From assembly GCA_019203745.1 (NCBI GenBank), contig CP078104.1:2206501-2270500 (forward strand): DNA of 64,000 nucleotides. The letters are read 5' to 3'. This stretch comes from Chryseobacterium sp. E1. GTDB taxonomy: Bacteria > Bacteroidota > Bacteroidia > Flavobacteriales > Weeksellaceae. Position 1 is the first letter of the stretch. Each line of letters opens with the position of its first letter. The translations under genes and the position numbers were made by a program. The notes under the pieces are model-generated. The model saw only the letters and a program-made list of their open reading frames with translations, had not been told where the DNA came from and ran no database searches. Positions 51,946 to 62,456 of this stretch are shown here, one piece after another.

Positions 51946-53352
51946 TCAGTCAAGCAGCAATCTGACTCCGAACTTTACATTAAAATGGAGTGGCTTTTCT
52001 TTATAAATGGTATTAGGGGCATTGTCTCCCTTAAAATGATATCCTATTCCCGGCTCTGCATAAATCCCGAATTTATCAATGACTTTCAGCTGAAGTCCGA
52101 CTGCGGTATTGACAGAAAACTGCAGGGGCTTATGATCAAGCTTTTCCTTTATTGTTTCTTTTACCTCATCATTGACGATATAGTTCGTTGTAATCCTTCC
52201 TGATACGGGTTTCTCCAGCAATGCTCCTCCGGTAACATATCCTGTGAACCTTCCTTCCGGATCACATTATAATTGACCTGAACCGGAATTCCTATATAAT
52301 GAACAATCTGGTCTCCTTTGATGTAATTGCTTCCACTTCCTGAATGGAGCTCAGAGGCCAGCTTAGTGTAATTTACCCCGGTGCCTATTCCCCATCTTTT
52401 TCCCAGGTTATAATAAAGTGACAACCCGAATGTGACCGGAACCTTATGCCTGATCCGTGCTTCTACCGGCTTGCTCTGGTTGGCCAGCAATATTTCCGTC
52501 AGAGGATCATCTTCGTATTCAGAGGCAGTCCATACTTCTTCAATATTCATCGGCTGCCCGTTGATAGAGGCATACCCTGGAAACTGCTGCTCTGCAGAGT
52601 TGGATGATGCACTGCCTGTAAGCATACTGAGCATCCATGATCTTTTCTGATGAGGTTTTACTGTTTTATTCTTCGTATTCTCAACATATAATTCTTCTAC
52701 CTGTTCTTTTATTACTATTTCTTCAGCAGGTTTTTCCCGAGCAGTATTCCTTTCTATTTCGCCTGATGCTATTTTTTGAGATTCAGAATTTTCAGGGATA
52801 AATATTCCTGATCTATTCTGTTTTTCCGGTTTCCGGTCTGTTTTCATTGCCCTTTACTCCATTATTCCCTACGCTTTCGGAACTGATCTGCTTTGAAGTC
52901 TTCTCTGAAATATTTGAATTCAATATATTTTGATCTAAAAAATGATCAGAACTTATATTGATATTTTCTTCAACATCTGACCCGGCAGGAAGTTCCAGTC
53001 CTTTCTGAACAGAATTTCTTTCTTTTTCATTTTTTACATCGGTATGTGTTTGAGCAAGCACTTTAGGATCTTTGTCTCCCGGCAGAATTTTCATCATTAC
53101 AATGAGCAGTACGATAGCGGCGGCAATCCCTGCCATACGATACAGCAACGTTCTCTGTATGGAATCTGCACCTCCCGCCTTCTGTTTCCCTCCTTCTTCA
53201 TGCTGTGATTCAGAAATCCATCCGAACAAAGCCTGTTTTTCTTCTTCGTCAGAGAACAATTCATCTCTGATGTCATCCCACAATCCGTCAGGAACATCTT
53301 CTTCATGGTCTTCCATTCTGCTGCGCAGGCTATTTAACCACTCATTATTCAT
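51946..53352 (-). CDS. Anti-sigma-like protein fused to outer-membrane beta-barrel
   Basis: About 468 residues. Residues 1-70: acidic, soluble region (MNNEWLNSLRSRMEDHEEDVPDGLWDDI). One TM at about 73-92 (MAGIAAAIVLLIVMMKILPG). A long polar linker (~95-260). Then a beta-barrel domain of the PorT/OMP_b-brl kind: KVPVTFGLSLYYNLGKRWGIGTGVNYTKL, YIGIPVQVNYNVIRKEG, LQLKVIDKFGIYAEPGIGYHF, PLHFNVKFGVRLLLD. It overlaps the sigma gene by 8 bases. The layout suggests a protein spanning from the cytoplasm to the outer membrane. Breaks at ~52825-52835 (two bases) and ~52215. Confidence 0.8.
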
Positions 53353-53909
53353 ATTGTGCTTTTTTGACGTTTTAAACTCTTTTATTTTCTGAACAAGCAT
53401 TGCTTTCGCCCGGTGAAACTGAGATGCAGAAGAGTTCTCTGCAATTCCCAAAAGCCCGGCAATTTCTTTATGGCTCTTTTTCTCAAATACATACAGGTTG
53501 AAAACAGTTCTGTAGCCTTCCGGAAGCAATCTGATCATGCTCATAATATCATCCCGTGGAATTTCCTCAAAATCCGGTTCCTCTTCTTCAGGAATATCAG
53601 ACAGTTCCTCTACTTCTACCGTTGATTTAAAATCACTGTTCTGTCTGATATATTTCAAAGATTCATTCACCACGATACGGGTTATCCAGGCTCTTAAAGA
53701 TCCATTTCCTCTGTATTCAAAATCTCTATCGAACGGAACATTTTAATGAAGCTGTTCTGAAGGACATCATGAGCATCTTCTTTTTCCGTGATATAGCGGG
53801 AGCAGATATAAGCCAGATTTCCGGAATAAGCTCCGAAAAGCTCTTTCCAGGCAGCTTCTTCCTTCTTCAGAAGACGCTCTGCTAAAATCTGTTCTTTATT
53901 TTCACTCAT
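53345..53909 (-). CDS. ECF-type sigma-70 family RNA polymerase sigma factor
   Basis: About 188 residues. Region 2: ILAERLLKKEEAAWKELFGAYSGNLAYICSRYITEKEDAHDVLQNSFIKMFRSI. Region 4: IRLLPEGYRTVFNLYVFEKKSHKEIAGLLGIAENSSASQFHRAKAMLVQKIKEF, a clean helix-turn-helix. Breaks near 53695. The raw frame runs into the next gene; one extra A in the run at 53362-53367 gives TSKKAQYE and TAA at 53345-53347. So the stop lies inside the next gene's start region (ATGAATAA). Directs RNA polymerase to a small regulon, likely under control of the co-encoded TM-barrel protein. Confidence 0.93.
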
Positions 53910-54006
53910 ATACTGCTACGTAGCTGTTTCAACAGGTATTAAAACAATGGGGCAAAAATAGATTGCATCTTTTAAAACACAATCCATTTTATGACAAGAT
54001 CTATTA

Positions 54007-54580
54007 TTAATTTTTATACAGAAAGGGAAATTATAATCAATCACCTCATAAGGGGTAAGTGCTGTTCCGTCTACTGTAATTTTTTCTGCCTTCAGAGCAA
54101 ACCTCAGTGAACGGTCCATTCCTACATAAAATCCTTTCTCTTTCGCTGCCAGTGTTACAATGGTTTTCTTAATGGCTCCATCTACGGGAATCTGCAATTC
54201 CAGGGTTTTAGGAGCGAGCGTCAATTCTACAACATTACTCGCTGTGTTTACTGAAGCTGTATATTTAAGGTCATATTTCACTTTTCCTATTGCTTTTAAG
54301 GCTGTCTCCGTTTTTACCGGATCTTTTACGACTGTTTTTACAATTTCACTGACGGGGAATTCGGCAAACATGATGGTGTCTTTTTTACTTTAAAGTCTCT
54401 GACACTTTCTTTTCTTGTACTTCCCTGTATGGTAATCAATTTTCCTTTATAGTTTCCTGGCAGCTCTTCCAGCTTTACCGGAGGTATGTCCGGCCCATCA
54501 TTATTACAGGAGGATAAAGCGAATCCTATACATCCTATTAAAACTGCTATTAAAAATCGGGGTACTGTAAATTTTTTCAT
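54007..54580 (-). CDS. DUF4840 family lipoprotein, frameshifted
   Basis: About 191 residues. Signal MKKFTVPRFLIAVLIGCIGFALSSC with lipid Cys near residue 25. EELPGNYKGKLITIQGSTRKES is the DUF4840 start; KYTASVNTASNVVELTLAPKTLELQIPVDGAIKKTIVTLAAKEKGFYVG and the C-terminal TALTPYEVIDYNFPF complete a beta-rich domain. Breaks near 54390. The raw frame continues to 53916, but one A added to the A5 run at 54011-54015 gives CIKN and TAA at 54007-54009; I use that. Role unknown; possibly part of the neighbouring sigma regulon. Confidence 0.82.
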
Positions 54581-54792
54581 TGCATTATTTTTTCATTGAA
54601 CATTAATTATTTCGAGTACTCAATTATATAAATCTCTCTTTTCCGGAATCTTGCATACTTTTTTAAAAAAACAATAAAATTTTCATAAACAACTGATTAT
54701 CTGTGAATAAAAATCACATTATTTTGCTAAACACTTTCTTATCTGATGGCATCTACCGGATTACAGGTAGAAAAAAACGTGAATTTCCGGTA

Positions 54793-54824
54793 TTGTCCCA
54801 CCCGTCACCAGGCCGCTACATTTG
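54793..54824 (+). promoter_or_regulatory. Promoter of the lipoprotein at 54849 (-33 TTG, -7 TACATTTG)
   Basis: TTG 54793-54795 and TACATTTG 54817-54824, spacer 21. Confidence 0.7.
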
Positions 54825-54848
54825 TAAACAGTAAAATGCGAAATAGTA

Positions 54849-55337
54849 ATGATTATGAAAATTCAAAACACAAGAAAAATTATTTCAGGTCTCCTCATGG
54901 CAGGTATTCTGGGAACTGTTTTCACAGCATGCAGTAAGGATGATGATCCTGTAGATGCCAAAGCCAATGTAAAGTTTACAATTACCGTAAACGGAGCAGA
55001 CTCCAATGATCAGGTTGACTTCATTGTACAGGCAGGAAATCATGATGCCAGCCAGTATGGCAATCCGGTATGGAGGATGAATGGAACTGAACAGGGCAAT
55101 GAAAACACTGTAGAATTAGAGGTTGGCAATTTTACGGGCAATACAAAGACTTATGTATTCGAGACTGTAAAACCATTTAATTTTTCCAGTCTGCATATTA
55201 TCGCTTCTAATTTTGACGGAGCTCCTCTTTCTGTAAGCTACAAAGCAGAAGTGGGTGGTAACGTGGAGACCAATGAGAACAAATCAATAGTAGCAGGACA
55301 GAGCTTTATTAAAGATTACTCATACAAGGCCAAATAG
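54849..55337 (+). CDS. Small lipoprotein of unknown function
   Basis: Intact, about 162 residues. Two in-frame ATGs (54849 and 54855). Signal IISGLLMAGILGTVFTAC with lipid Cys near residue 28, then SKDDDP. The mature domain is beta-rich: VKFTITVNGADSNDQVDFIVQAGN, NENTVELEVGNFTGNTKTYVFETVKPFNFSSLHIIASNF. No family recognised; the pattern resembles beta-sandwich lipoproteins that are frequent in Chryseobacterium. Has its own promoter; a shared terminator closes it. Confidence 0.75.
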   Translation: MIMKIQNTRKIISGLLMAGILGTVFTACSKDDDPVDAKANVKFTITVNGADSNDQVDFIVQAGNHDASQYGNPVWRMNGTEQGNENTVELEVGNFTGNTKTYVFETVKPFNFSSLHIIASNFDGAPLSVSYKAEVGGNVETNENKSIVAGQSFIKDYSYKAK

Positions 55338-55422
55338 TTTTAAATATCAAATATTTTTTGAACGATGGAGAATAAATAGCCATGCCGGCTATTTATTTTT
55401 GGTAAAAACAAGTACCTAAACA

Positions 55423-55453
55423 AAAAGGAAGTCATATATAACTTCCTTTTTGT
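55423..55453. terminator. Bidirectional terminator (lipoprotein / TolC)
   Basis: AAAAAGGAAGT / ACTTCCTTTTT arms with a short loop; T and A runs at both ends. Confidence 0.88.
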
Positions 55454-55466
55454 ATTTATTTACCAT

Positions 55467-56888
55467 TTACATTTTATTGTACTCCCCGCCAAGCGCTCTG
55501 TACAGGTCTACCTCAGCATTTAATCTTTCAAGGGTTACATTGACTGTCTCCAGATCGTTCTGCAGCTTATTGTTCTGAGCCGTGATCACTTCCAGATAGG
55601 TAGCCATACCACTTTTATAAAGTTTAAGAGCATCGTTGATTCCTTTGTCTAAAATAGCCGTTCTCTGCTCCAAAAGATCTAATCTTTCTGTAGAACCTTT
55701 AGATTTTGCCATGGTATCGGAAACTTCTCCTACAGCAGTCATTACCGCCTGTTTAAAATTAACAGCCGCTTTTTCCTGTTCGATCAATGCTGTTTCATAA
55801 GCTGTTTTGAGCTGTTTTTTCTGAAAGATCGGAGCTGCAAGATTGGCAGCAATCGCTTTGGTAATAGATCCGGGTATATCAAACCAGGAGCTGAATTTAT
55901 TGGAATTCACTCCAATCTGCGGGCTCAGGCTGATACTTGGGTACATTGCCGCTTTTGCCAATCCTGTTTTTGAATTCAGACTGATCACATTGAATTCGGC
56001 CACCTTCAGATCAGGTCTTCTGCTCAGCAGCTGTGCCGGAAGGCCTTCCGAAAGCTTGTTTTCAGGGATCATTGTTTTCAGATTCCCTTCTCTTTCAATT
56101 CTAGCAGGATATTCTCCACAAAGGATGCTCAAAGCATTTTCCTGAACAGCAATATTCTGTTTTGCCAGCGGAATCAGCAGTTCAGCGGTTTTCTTTTGTG
56201 CTTCAGACTGCTGAACGGCCAGTGAATTGATCTGACCTGCGGTAAACTGGAGGTTCATCATTTTAAGAGTGCTGTTGCTCAGCTCAATATTCTGCTCTGC
56301 AATTTTCAGCTGTTCATCCAGGCTTATCAGATTGTAATATGCCTGTGCTACCTGAACAACGATTCTGCTTTTTACAGCATTTAAGTTTTCTTTTTGAGCA
56401 AAATATTCGGCAGCGGCAGATTCTTTCTGCATTTTAGCTTTTCCCCAGATATCCACTTCCCATGAAAGTCTGAGTGCAGCACTGAAATCATCCATATATT
56501 TCGTCCCTACAAACTGCTCATTCAGGGAACCATTCAGGGTATTGGTTGAAGCCCAGCTTCTGTTGGCGCCTGCAGTAAGATCCAGAGTGGGCATCAGAGA
56601 CAGCTTAGCCTGTTTATAGATCAGATCCAGCTGTTCTATATTTTTCAGGGCTACATTCACTTCATTATTTCTGGTCAGTGCCTTGTCTATCAAAACGATC
56701 AGTTTAGGATCTTTGAAAAAGGTTTTCCATGGAAGCACCACGGTATCTCCCGTTACCTGTACAGATTCTTTATATGTTTCAGGAACCTGCAGATCTGTTC
56801 TTGTATAGGATTTCCCTACGGCGCAGGATATCAGTACTGATGCCATTGCGCCTGAAATAAGGAAATTCTTTATATTAAATATTCTCAT
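55467..56888 (-). CDS. TolC/OprM-family outer-membrane efflux lipoprotein
   Basis: Intact, 473 residues. Lipoprotein signal FLISGAMASVLISC with lipid Cys near 22, then AVGKSYTRTDLQVPETYKE. Two OEP repeats, each with long coiled-coil helices: NNEVNVALKNIEQLDLIYKQAKLSLMPTLDLTAGANRSW (first), LLSRRPDLKVAEFNVISLNSKTGLAKAAMYPSISLSP (second, with the conserved RPD). The gene overlaps the RND pump end by 14 bases (56875-56888), so it is translated with it. Forms the outer channel of the tripartite pump. Confidence 0.96.
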   Translation of the reverse strand: MRIFNIKNFLISGAMASVLISCAVGKSYTRTDLQVPETYKESVQVTGDTVVLPWKTFFKDPKLIVLIDKALTRNNEVNVALKNIEQLDLIYKQAKLSLMPTLDLTAGANRSWASTNTLNGSLNEQFVGTKYMDDFSAALRLSWEVDIWGKAKMQKESAAAEYFAQKENLNAVKSRIVVQVAQAYYNLISLDEQLKIAEQNIELSNSTLKMMNLQFTAGQINSLAVQQSEAQKKTAELLIPLAKQNIAVQENALSILCGEYPARIEREGNLKTMIPENKLSEGLPAQLLSRRPDLKVAEFNVISLNSKTGLAKAAMYPSISLSPQIGVNSNKFSSWFDIPGSITKAIAANLAAPIFQKKQLKTAYETALIEQEKAAVNFKQAVMTAVGEVSDTMAKSKGSTERLDLLEQRTAILDKGINDALKLYKSGMATYLEVITAQNNKLQNDLETVNVTLERLNAEVDLYRALGGEYNKM

Positions 56889-59800
56889 TGGTCAATTGAT
56901 TTTGTATTACAGGATACTTCTTTTTGGATGAAACTTTCTCATCCAGATACTGGAAGAACATATAGAGTACCGGAATGACAAACACTCCTAAAACCACTCC
57001 GCTCAGCATTCCTATCGCAGCGCTTACACTGATCGATTTATTTCCTGAAGCCATCCCTCCTGTGGAGATCATCAACGGAATCATCCCTACAATAAATGCC
57101 AGTGATGTCATGATGATCGGACGCAGTCTTGCTTTAGCTCCTTCCAATGCAGAATCCAGAATGGAAAGTCCGGCTTTTCGTCGCTGAATGGCAAATTCCA
57201 CAATAAGAATTGCATTTTTAGCCAGCAACCCGATCAGCATGATCAATCCTACCTGCACATAAATATTGTTATCCAGCCCTATTGTTTTTATTCCGAGGAA
57301 TGCGCCTATAATCCCTGTCGGAATAGAAAGCATTACTGCTAATGGGAGAATATAACTTTCATATTGTGCAGCAAGAAGCAGATATACAAACAGTAAACAA
57401 AGTCCGAGGATCACAACCGTCTGATTTCCTGCTGATTTTTCTTCTAAACTTAATCCTGTCCATTCGTAACTATAGTCAGACGGCAGATTGTTTAAGGTCT
57501 TCTCTATTTTATCCATCAATGCTCCATTACTGATGCCAGGTTTTGGCGACACGTTAATATTGAGTGAATTATAGAGGTTATAACGCTGAACAGATTCCGG
57601 GCCATAGACTTTTTCAAAGTAATCAAAGTATTCACCGGCACCATATCTCCTTTTTCATTCTTTACAAAAATATTATTGAATGCCTGTTCATCCATTCTGA
57701 AAACACCATCAGCTTTAATATTAACCCTGTAAAATTTTCCGAACCTTGAAAAGTTCTGAGACTGGTCTCCTGAGAAATATGTCTGTACAGATCCTAACAG
57801 ATTGGAAATACTTACTCCCAGCTGCTTCGCTTTGTCTTCATTCACTTCCAGCTCAAGCTGAGGATAATCTGCCCTGAACATGGTATAGGCAAATGCCACT
57901 TCCGGAATCTGCATCAGCTGTCCGATTACCTCATCTGCTTTTGCTTTAAGAACCTGGGGATCTCTTCCCATACGGTCCTGAAGTACGATTTCCGCATCAT
58001 TGGTCATCCGTATCCCTCTACCGGAGGCATTCTGAAAGTCATGACACTTCCTTCTTTAATAGCGGCCAGTTTTCCGTTGGCCATATCTACAATTTCCTGA
58101 ATATCCTGAACTTCACCTCTTTCTTTTTAGGCTTTAATTTAACAAATCCCATTGCATAAGCCGGTCCGGCACTGTTACTTAACAGGTTGTATCCTGTAAT
58201 GGAAGTATTCTCCTGAACGGCATCCACACTTTTAAAATAGCATTGATCTTATTGGAAACCTCTGTGGTTTTTGTTAATCCGGTTCCCGGAGGCATGCTTA
58301 AAGTATACATAAAGAAGCCATCATCTTCCATTGGAACGAAACTTTTAGTTGTACTTGACATTAACCACCCAGCCAGGCCGATAATTCCCACAACCAGTCC
58401 TGCAGCAATCCACTTACGGCCTATCAGGAATTTTACCCCTTTTGCATATCGGTTGGTCATATTACTGAACCCGGCATTAAAAGCTACAGCGAATCTTTGC
58501 CCGAAACCTTTGGGCCTCCCACCTTCTTCCGCATGATGATTTTTAAGGAAAACCGCACACAAAGCAGGAGTCAATGTCAATGCATTCACTGCGGAAATAA
58601 TAATTGCAATTGCCAAGGTATAAGCGAATTGTTTATAGAATAATCCTGCAGAACCGGACATAAATCCGATCGGGATAAATACTGCAGACATGACCAATGT
58701 AATTGAAATAACCGCTCCGGTAATCTCACTCATTGCTTTATGGGTGGCCTCTCTTCCTGAGAGATCCGTTCCTTCCATATTACTGTGCACTGCTTCCACC
58801 ACAACAATAGCGTCATCAACCACAATACCAATGGCCAGTACAAGGGCAAAAAGCGTCAGTACATTGATGGTAAACCCTAATACCAAAAGGAAAAAGAATG
58901 TACCGATAATAGCTACCGGAACTGCAATCGCCGGAATGATTGTAGACCTGAAATCCTGTAAGAAAACGAATACTACGATAAACACGAGAATAAACGCTTC
59001 TATCAGGGTTGATTTTACCTGTCCTGTCGCCTCATCCAGTCTTTCTTTGGTGCTCATTACCTTAGTATATTTGATGCCTGGCGGGAATGATTTTGACAAT
59101 TGATCAAGCGCTTTATTTACGCCTATTTCAATCTGGTTTGCATTAGATCCTGTGGTTTGCATAATAGCAACGGTAACTGCATTTTTCCCATTGGAAAGGT
59201 TATCTCCGGTATTTGAGATTGCTCCGAATTCACACGGGCTACATCTTTGAGCCTGATCACCTGGTTGCCGGTATTTTTTACTACAATATCTTCATATTGC
59301 TCCGGTTTATTTTTCTTTCCTTTATACCGGATTACATATTCCAAAGCAGCATGGGATTCTTCGCCCAGTTTACCAGGTGCAGATTCTAAACTGTGATCGG
59401 CAATTGCTCTGGATACATCCGCAGGCTCAAGCCCGTATGAAGACATCTTTTGAGGATTCAGCCATATTCTCATAGAATAATCTTTGATCCCGAATACCAT
59501 GGCCTGTCCTACTCCTTTTACTCTTTTAACCTGCGGAATAAGGTTGATATTCGCATAGTTCTGCAGGAAAGTTTCATCATACTGCTTATTGTCTTCCGTA
59601 TAAATATTGAAGATCAATACCATACTGTTCTGCTGCTTGGATGTTGTAAGCCCCATCCTTACCACTTCCTGCGGAAGTATGGGAGTAGCCTGCTGTACCC
59701 TGTTCTGTACATTTACAGCAGCCTGGTCGGCATTTACTCCTGCTTGAAGATGATCGAAATGGAGAATGTACCGTCATTACTTGCGGTAGATTTCATATAT

Positions 59801-60023
59801 TCCATATCTTCCACTCCGTTGATCTGTTCTTCCAACGGAGTTACTACGGAACGGATCACCGTCTCACTGTTTCCCCGGATAAGAACCTGAAACAGTGATG
59901 GTAGGCGGAGAAATATCCGGGAACCTGGTCACAGCCAGCTCATTTAATCCTATAATCCCTAAAATAACAATGATAGGGATATTACCGTCGCCAGTACCGG
60001 ACGGTCTATTATTTTTTTAACAT
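56875..60023 (-). CDS. RND multidrug efflux pump, HAE1/AcrB family, heavily frameshifted
   Basis: About 1050 residues in joined form. MLKKIIDRPVLATVISLLFVILG opens with TM1. FPDISPPTITVSGSYPGA-type porter text and SGRGIRMTNDAEI-like sequence precede LTMFALVLAIGIVVDDAIVVVEAV, the TM4 Asp-Asp proton relay (near residue 405). The second half has VGIIGLAGWLMSSTTKSFVPMEDDGFF, ... GLAQNVSPKPGISNGALMDKIEK and MLIGLLAKNAILIVEFAIQRRKAGLSI with the relay Lys. Breaks at ~59980, ~59880, ~59745-59770, ~59210, ~58230, ~58115, ~58015 and ~57530. Drug/proton antiport at the inner membrane. Confidence 0.95.
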
Positions 60024-60054
60024 TTTTCGAATTTTCTAAAAAATGGTTATACTA

Positions 60055-61173
60055 CTATTTTGAAGGGATCACTGTGGCCACAACCTGTGCACCGTCTGTA
60101 AGGGCATCAATCCTGTTGATGGCAATCTTATCTCCTGCATTCACTCCTTCTTTGATGAAGTAATCCTGGGATGTGCTTCCCGACACCTGAATCTGGGTCA
60201 TTTTCACCTTGTCCTTTCCATTCAGTTTATAGACAAAAAATCTATCCTGGATGTCTTTTACCGATGTTTTCGGAAGTTTAACAACACCATTCAGCGCATT
60301 ATGGATCATTACTCTGGCTGTTCCTCCTGCTCTCAATAATTTATCGGGATTCTGAAAAACTGCTTTCATCTGAATACTTCCTGTATTTCTGTCGAAATTC
60401 CCACTGGCATTCTCAAGTTTTCCTTTAAAAGAATAGGTTGAACCATCGGCCAGGATCAATTCTACATTTTCCGCATTATTTCCTGAAGCAGCTCTGCTAT
60501 GGGCGATAAAGTCGGCCTCATTCATTGAGAAATACACATTTACGGTATTGATGCTTGAAAGAGTAGTCAATGGTGACGGATCGGAAGGACTGATCAGGTT
60601 TCCTACCCTGTTCGGGATTCTGCCTATGTAACCGCTAACCGGAGCTTTGATATAGGTAAAGCCAGCGTTGATCTTTGAAGATCCTAAAGATGACTGAGCC
60701 TGTGCAACCTGTGCTGCTGCGGCTTTATAGCTTGCCTGTGCGGTTTTCAGCTGCATCTCTGAGACTACTTTTCCCTCTACAAGAGGTTTTAGTTTCTCAA
60801 CTTCCAGTCTTGCTGTTTCCTGGGCTGCCAATGCGGCTTTCAGAGCAGCAGCGTTGGTATTAACCTGCTCATTATATACAGAAGGATTAATCCTGAATAA
60901 TGTCTGCCCTTTACTCACATACTGTCCTTCTTTGATATATACGGCTTCCAGGTAGCCTGTCACCTGAGCTTTAATCTCTACGTTATCCTGTCCTTCTATA
61001 CTTCCCGGGTACCCTGTAGAAACATCTGCATCTCCGGATTTCACCTGGATGAAGTCTGTAGGCAATGCCTGCTGCATTTGCTGGGCATTTTCCTGACTGT
61101 TCCCAGAGCCGCAGGAATAAAGTATGGCTGCAGCTGTAAGTGAAAGTACCAGATATCCTTTTCTGTAATTCAT
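60055..61173 (-). CDS. RND efflux periplasmic adaptor (AcrA/MexA type)
   Basis: Intact, 372 residues. Lipoprotein signal LSLTAAAILYSC with Cys near 21. Barrel-sandwich/lipoyl halves: GYPGSIEGQDNVEIKAQVTGYLEAVYIKEGQYVSKGQTLFRI and FTYIKAPVSGYIGRIPNRVGNLIS. Between them lies an alpha hairpin rich in Ala/Gln (AALKAALAAQETARLEVEKL). Then beta-barrel and membrane-proximal parts (LEGKLENASGNFDRNTGSIQMKAVF). Links the pump to TolC. The 32-base gap to the pump shows a three-gene operon (adaptor-pump-channel). Confidence 0.95.
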   Translation of the reverse strand: MNYRKGYLVLSLTAAAILYSCGSGNSQENAQQMQQALPTDFIQVKSGDADVSTGYPGSIEGQDNVEIKAQVTGYLEAVYIKEGQYVSKGQTLFRINPSVYNEQVNTNAAALKAALAAQETARLEVEKLKPLVEGKVVSEMQLKTAQASYKAAAAQVAQAQSSLGSSKINAGFTYIKAPVSGYIGRIPNRVGNLISPSDPSPLTTLSSINTVNVYFSMNEADFIAHSRAASGNNAENVELILADGSTYSFKGKLENASGNFDRNTGSIQMKAVFQNPDKLLRAGGTARVMIHNALNGVVKLPKTSVKDIQDRFFVYKLNGKDKVKMTQIQVSGSTSQDYFIKEGVNAGDKIAINRIDALTDGAQVVATVIPSK

Positions 61174-61691
61174 AACATTGGTTTTTAAATTTTACAGCCA
61201 CAAAATAAACTCATATAACAGGGATATTTATATAGAAATCAGGTGAAGCGTAATTAATCGCAGGTGAACCGTATGATAGTAAAAATGAAAAGAAAGCTTA
61301 AATGCTCCTCTTTAGAATCAATAAAAAAGATTTTTCCCGGTAAGATATTTTAAAAACACAGCTAATCTCTGAATTGATCGAGTTCGTCTTAAAGCTCGTA
61401 TACCAGGTTATTTAATGATATAATTCCGAAGTATCAATACAGCAAAAAAAAGTCAATAATTTAGATTTTTATCAATGAAAAATCTTTTAGCTATCCATAG
61501 TACTTGTAACCCTTCATGAGAAATTCATGAGGGCTTTTTAGGGTTGGGAGCCGGAAGAGGGAGGCTGGAAGTTACTATTGTTTAATATACTTCTACCGAT
61601 TACAGAAACTGATCAATCCTTAAAATAATTTTAAAATGATCTTCAGAATTCAAATGCTTTTTCTCATCCGGCATGTGGTTTTGCTCTGTAT
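61174..61691. other. Intergenic region between the efflux operon and the LytTR regulator
   Basis: About 520 bases, no supported gene. It holds the pump promoter region, an orphan plus-strand terminator at 61507-61538 and a degenerate GGGAGCCGGAAGA / GGGAGGCTGGAAG direct repeat at about 61545-61572. Confidence 0.5.
61507..61538 (+). terminator. Orphan plus-strand terminator hairpin
   Basis: CCCTTCATGA / TCATGAGGG arms with a 5-base loop and T5 tail. No plus-strand gene lies upstream, so it may end a small RNA. Confidence 0.7.
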
Positions 61692-62456
61692 TTAATAATC
61701 CATCCAGGATTTGAATATAGAAGCTTTTTCCGGCTTACAATTACTTCCATATCAGGTTGCTTTCTGAGTTCCAGTTTGAGTTTTCCATTAAAATGATTAA
61801 AGATTTGCTTTACAGAATCAATGTGAATAATGAATTGTCTGTTGGCACGGAAAAAGAATTTGGGATCCAGCTGTTTTTCAAGTTCTTCAAGGGTTTGCGG
61901 AACGTTCTCTACGATACCTGTATTCAGCATTGCTTTACTGATGCCCAGTTCGGTGTAAAAATACAGAATATCTTCTGCCAAGACTGTTTTGTAACCGTCT
62001 CTATGGGTAATAAGGAACCGTTTTCTGTAATCTTTAGGCTGGATATAATTGAGCAGGCCTTCAATGGCTGTTCCTACTACCGGAACAGATTCCATAAAGG
62101 TTTCATAGCGTTTTAAAGCGGCGTCAAGTTCTTCTTCTTCGATAGGTTTGAGAAGGTAGTCTATACTGTTATATTTGAATGCCTGTACTGCATATTCATC
62201 ATAGGCGGTAGTGAATATGACGGCACTTTTTAACTTCATGTTTATTAAAGATCTCAAAGCTCACTCCGTCTGCAAGGCGCACATCCATCATAATAATATC
62301 CGGAACGATATTATTTTCAAGCCACTCTACCGTTGAGGTGATTGAATCTTCTACGGAAAGAATTTCAATATGAGGTCTCAGCTTTAGCAGCAGCCTCTTC
62401 AGTCTGTCTGCATTGGGTCTTTCATCTTCAACTATCAGAATTTTATTAATCTTCAT
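61692..62456 (-). CDS. LytTR-type response regulator
   Basis: About 255 residues. Receiver: KILIVEDERPNADRLKRLL with the acidic pair at 10-11, phospho-Asp 58 in DIIMMDVRLADG, AVIFTTAYDEYAVQAF with switch Thr, and the Lys in YLLKPIEE. LytTR DNA-binding domain: KRFLITHRDGYKTVLAEDILYFYTELGISKA and FFRANRQFIIHIDSVKQI. Breaks ~62230 and at ~61722, where one A restored gives RKKASIFKSWMDY and TAA at 61692-61694 instead of a longer false tail. Its ATG overlaps the kinase stop (ATGA). It sits just upstream of the efflux operon in transcription direction. Confidence 0.94.
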
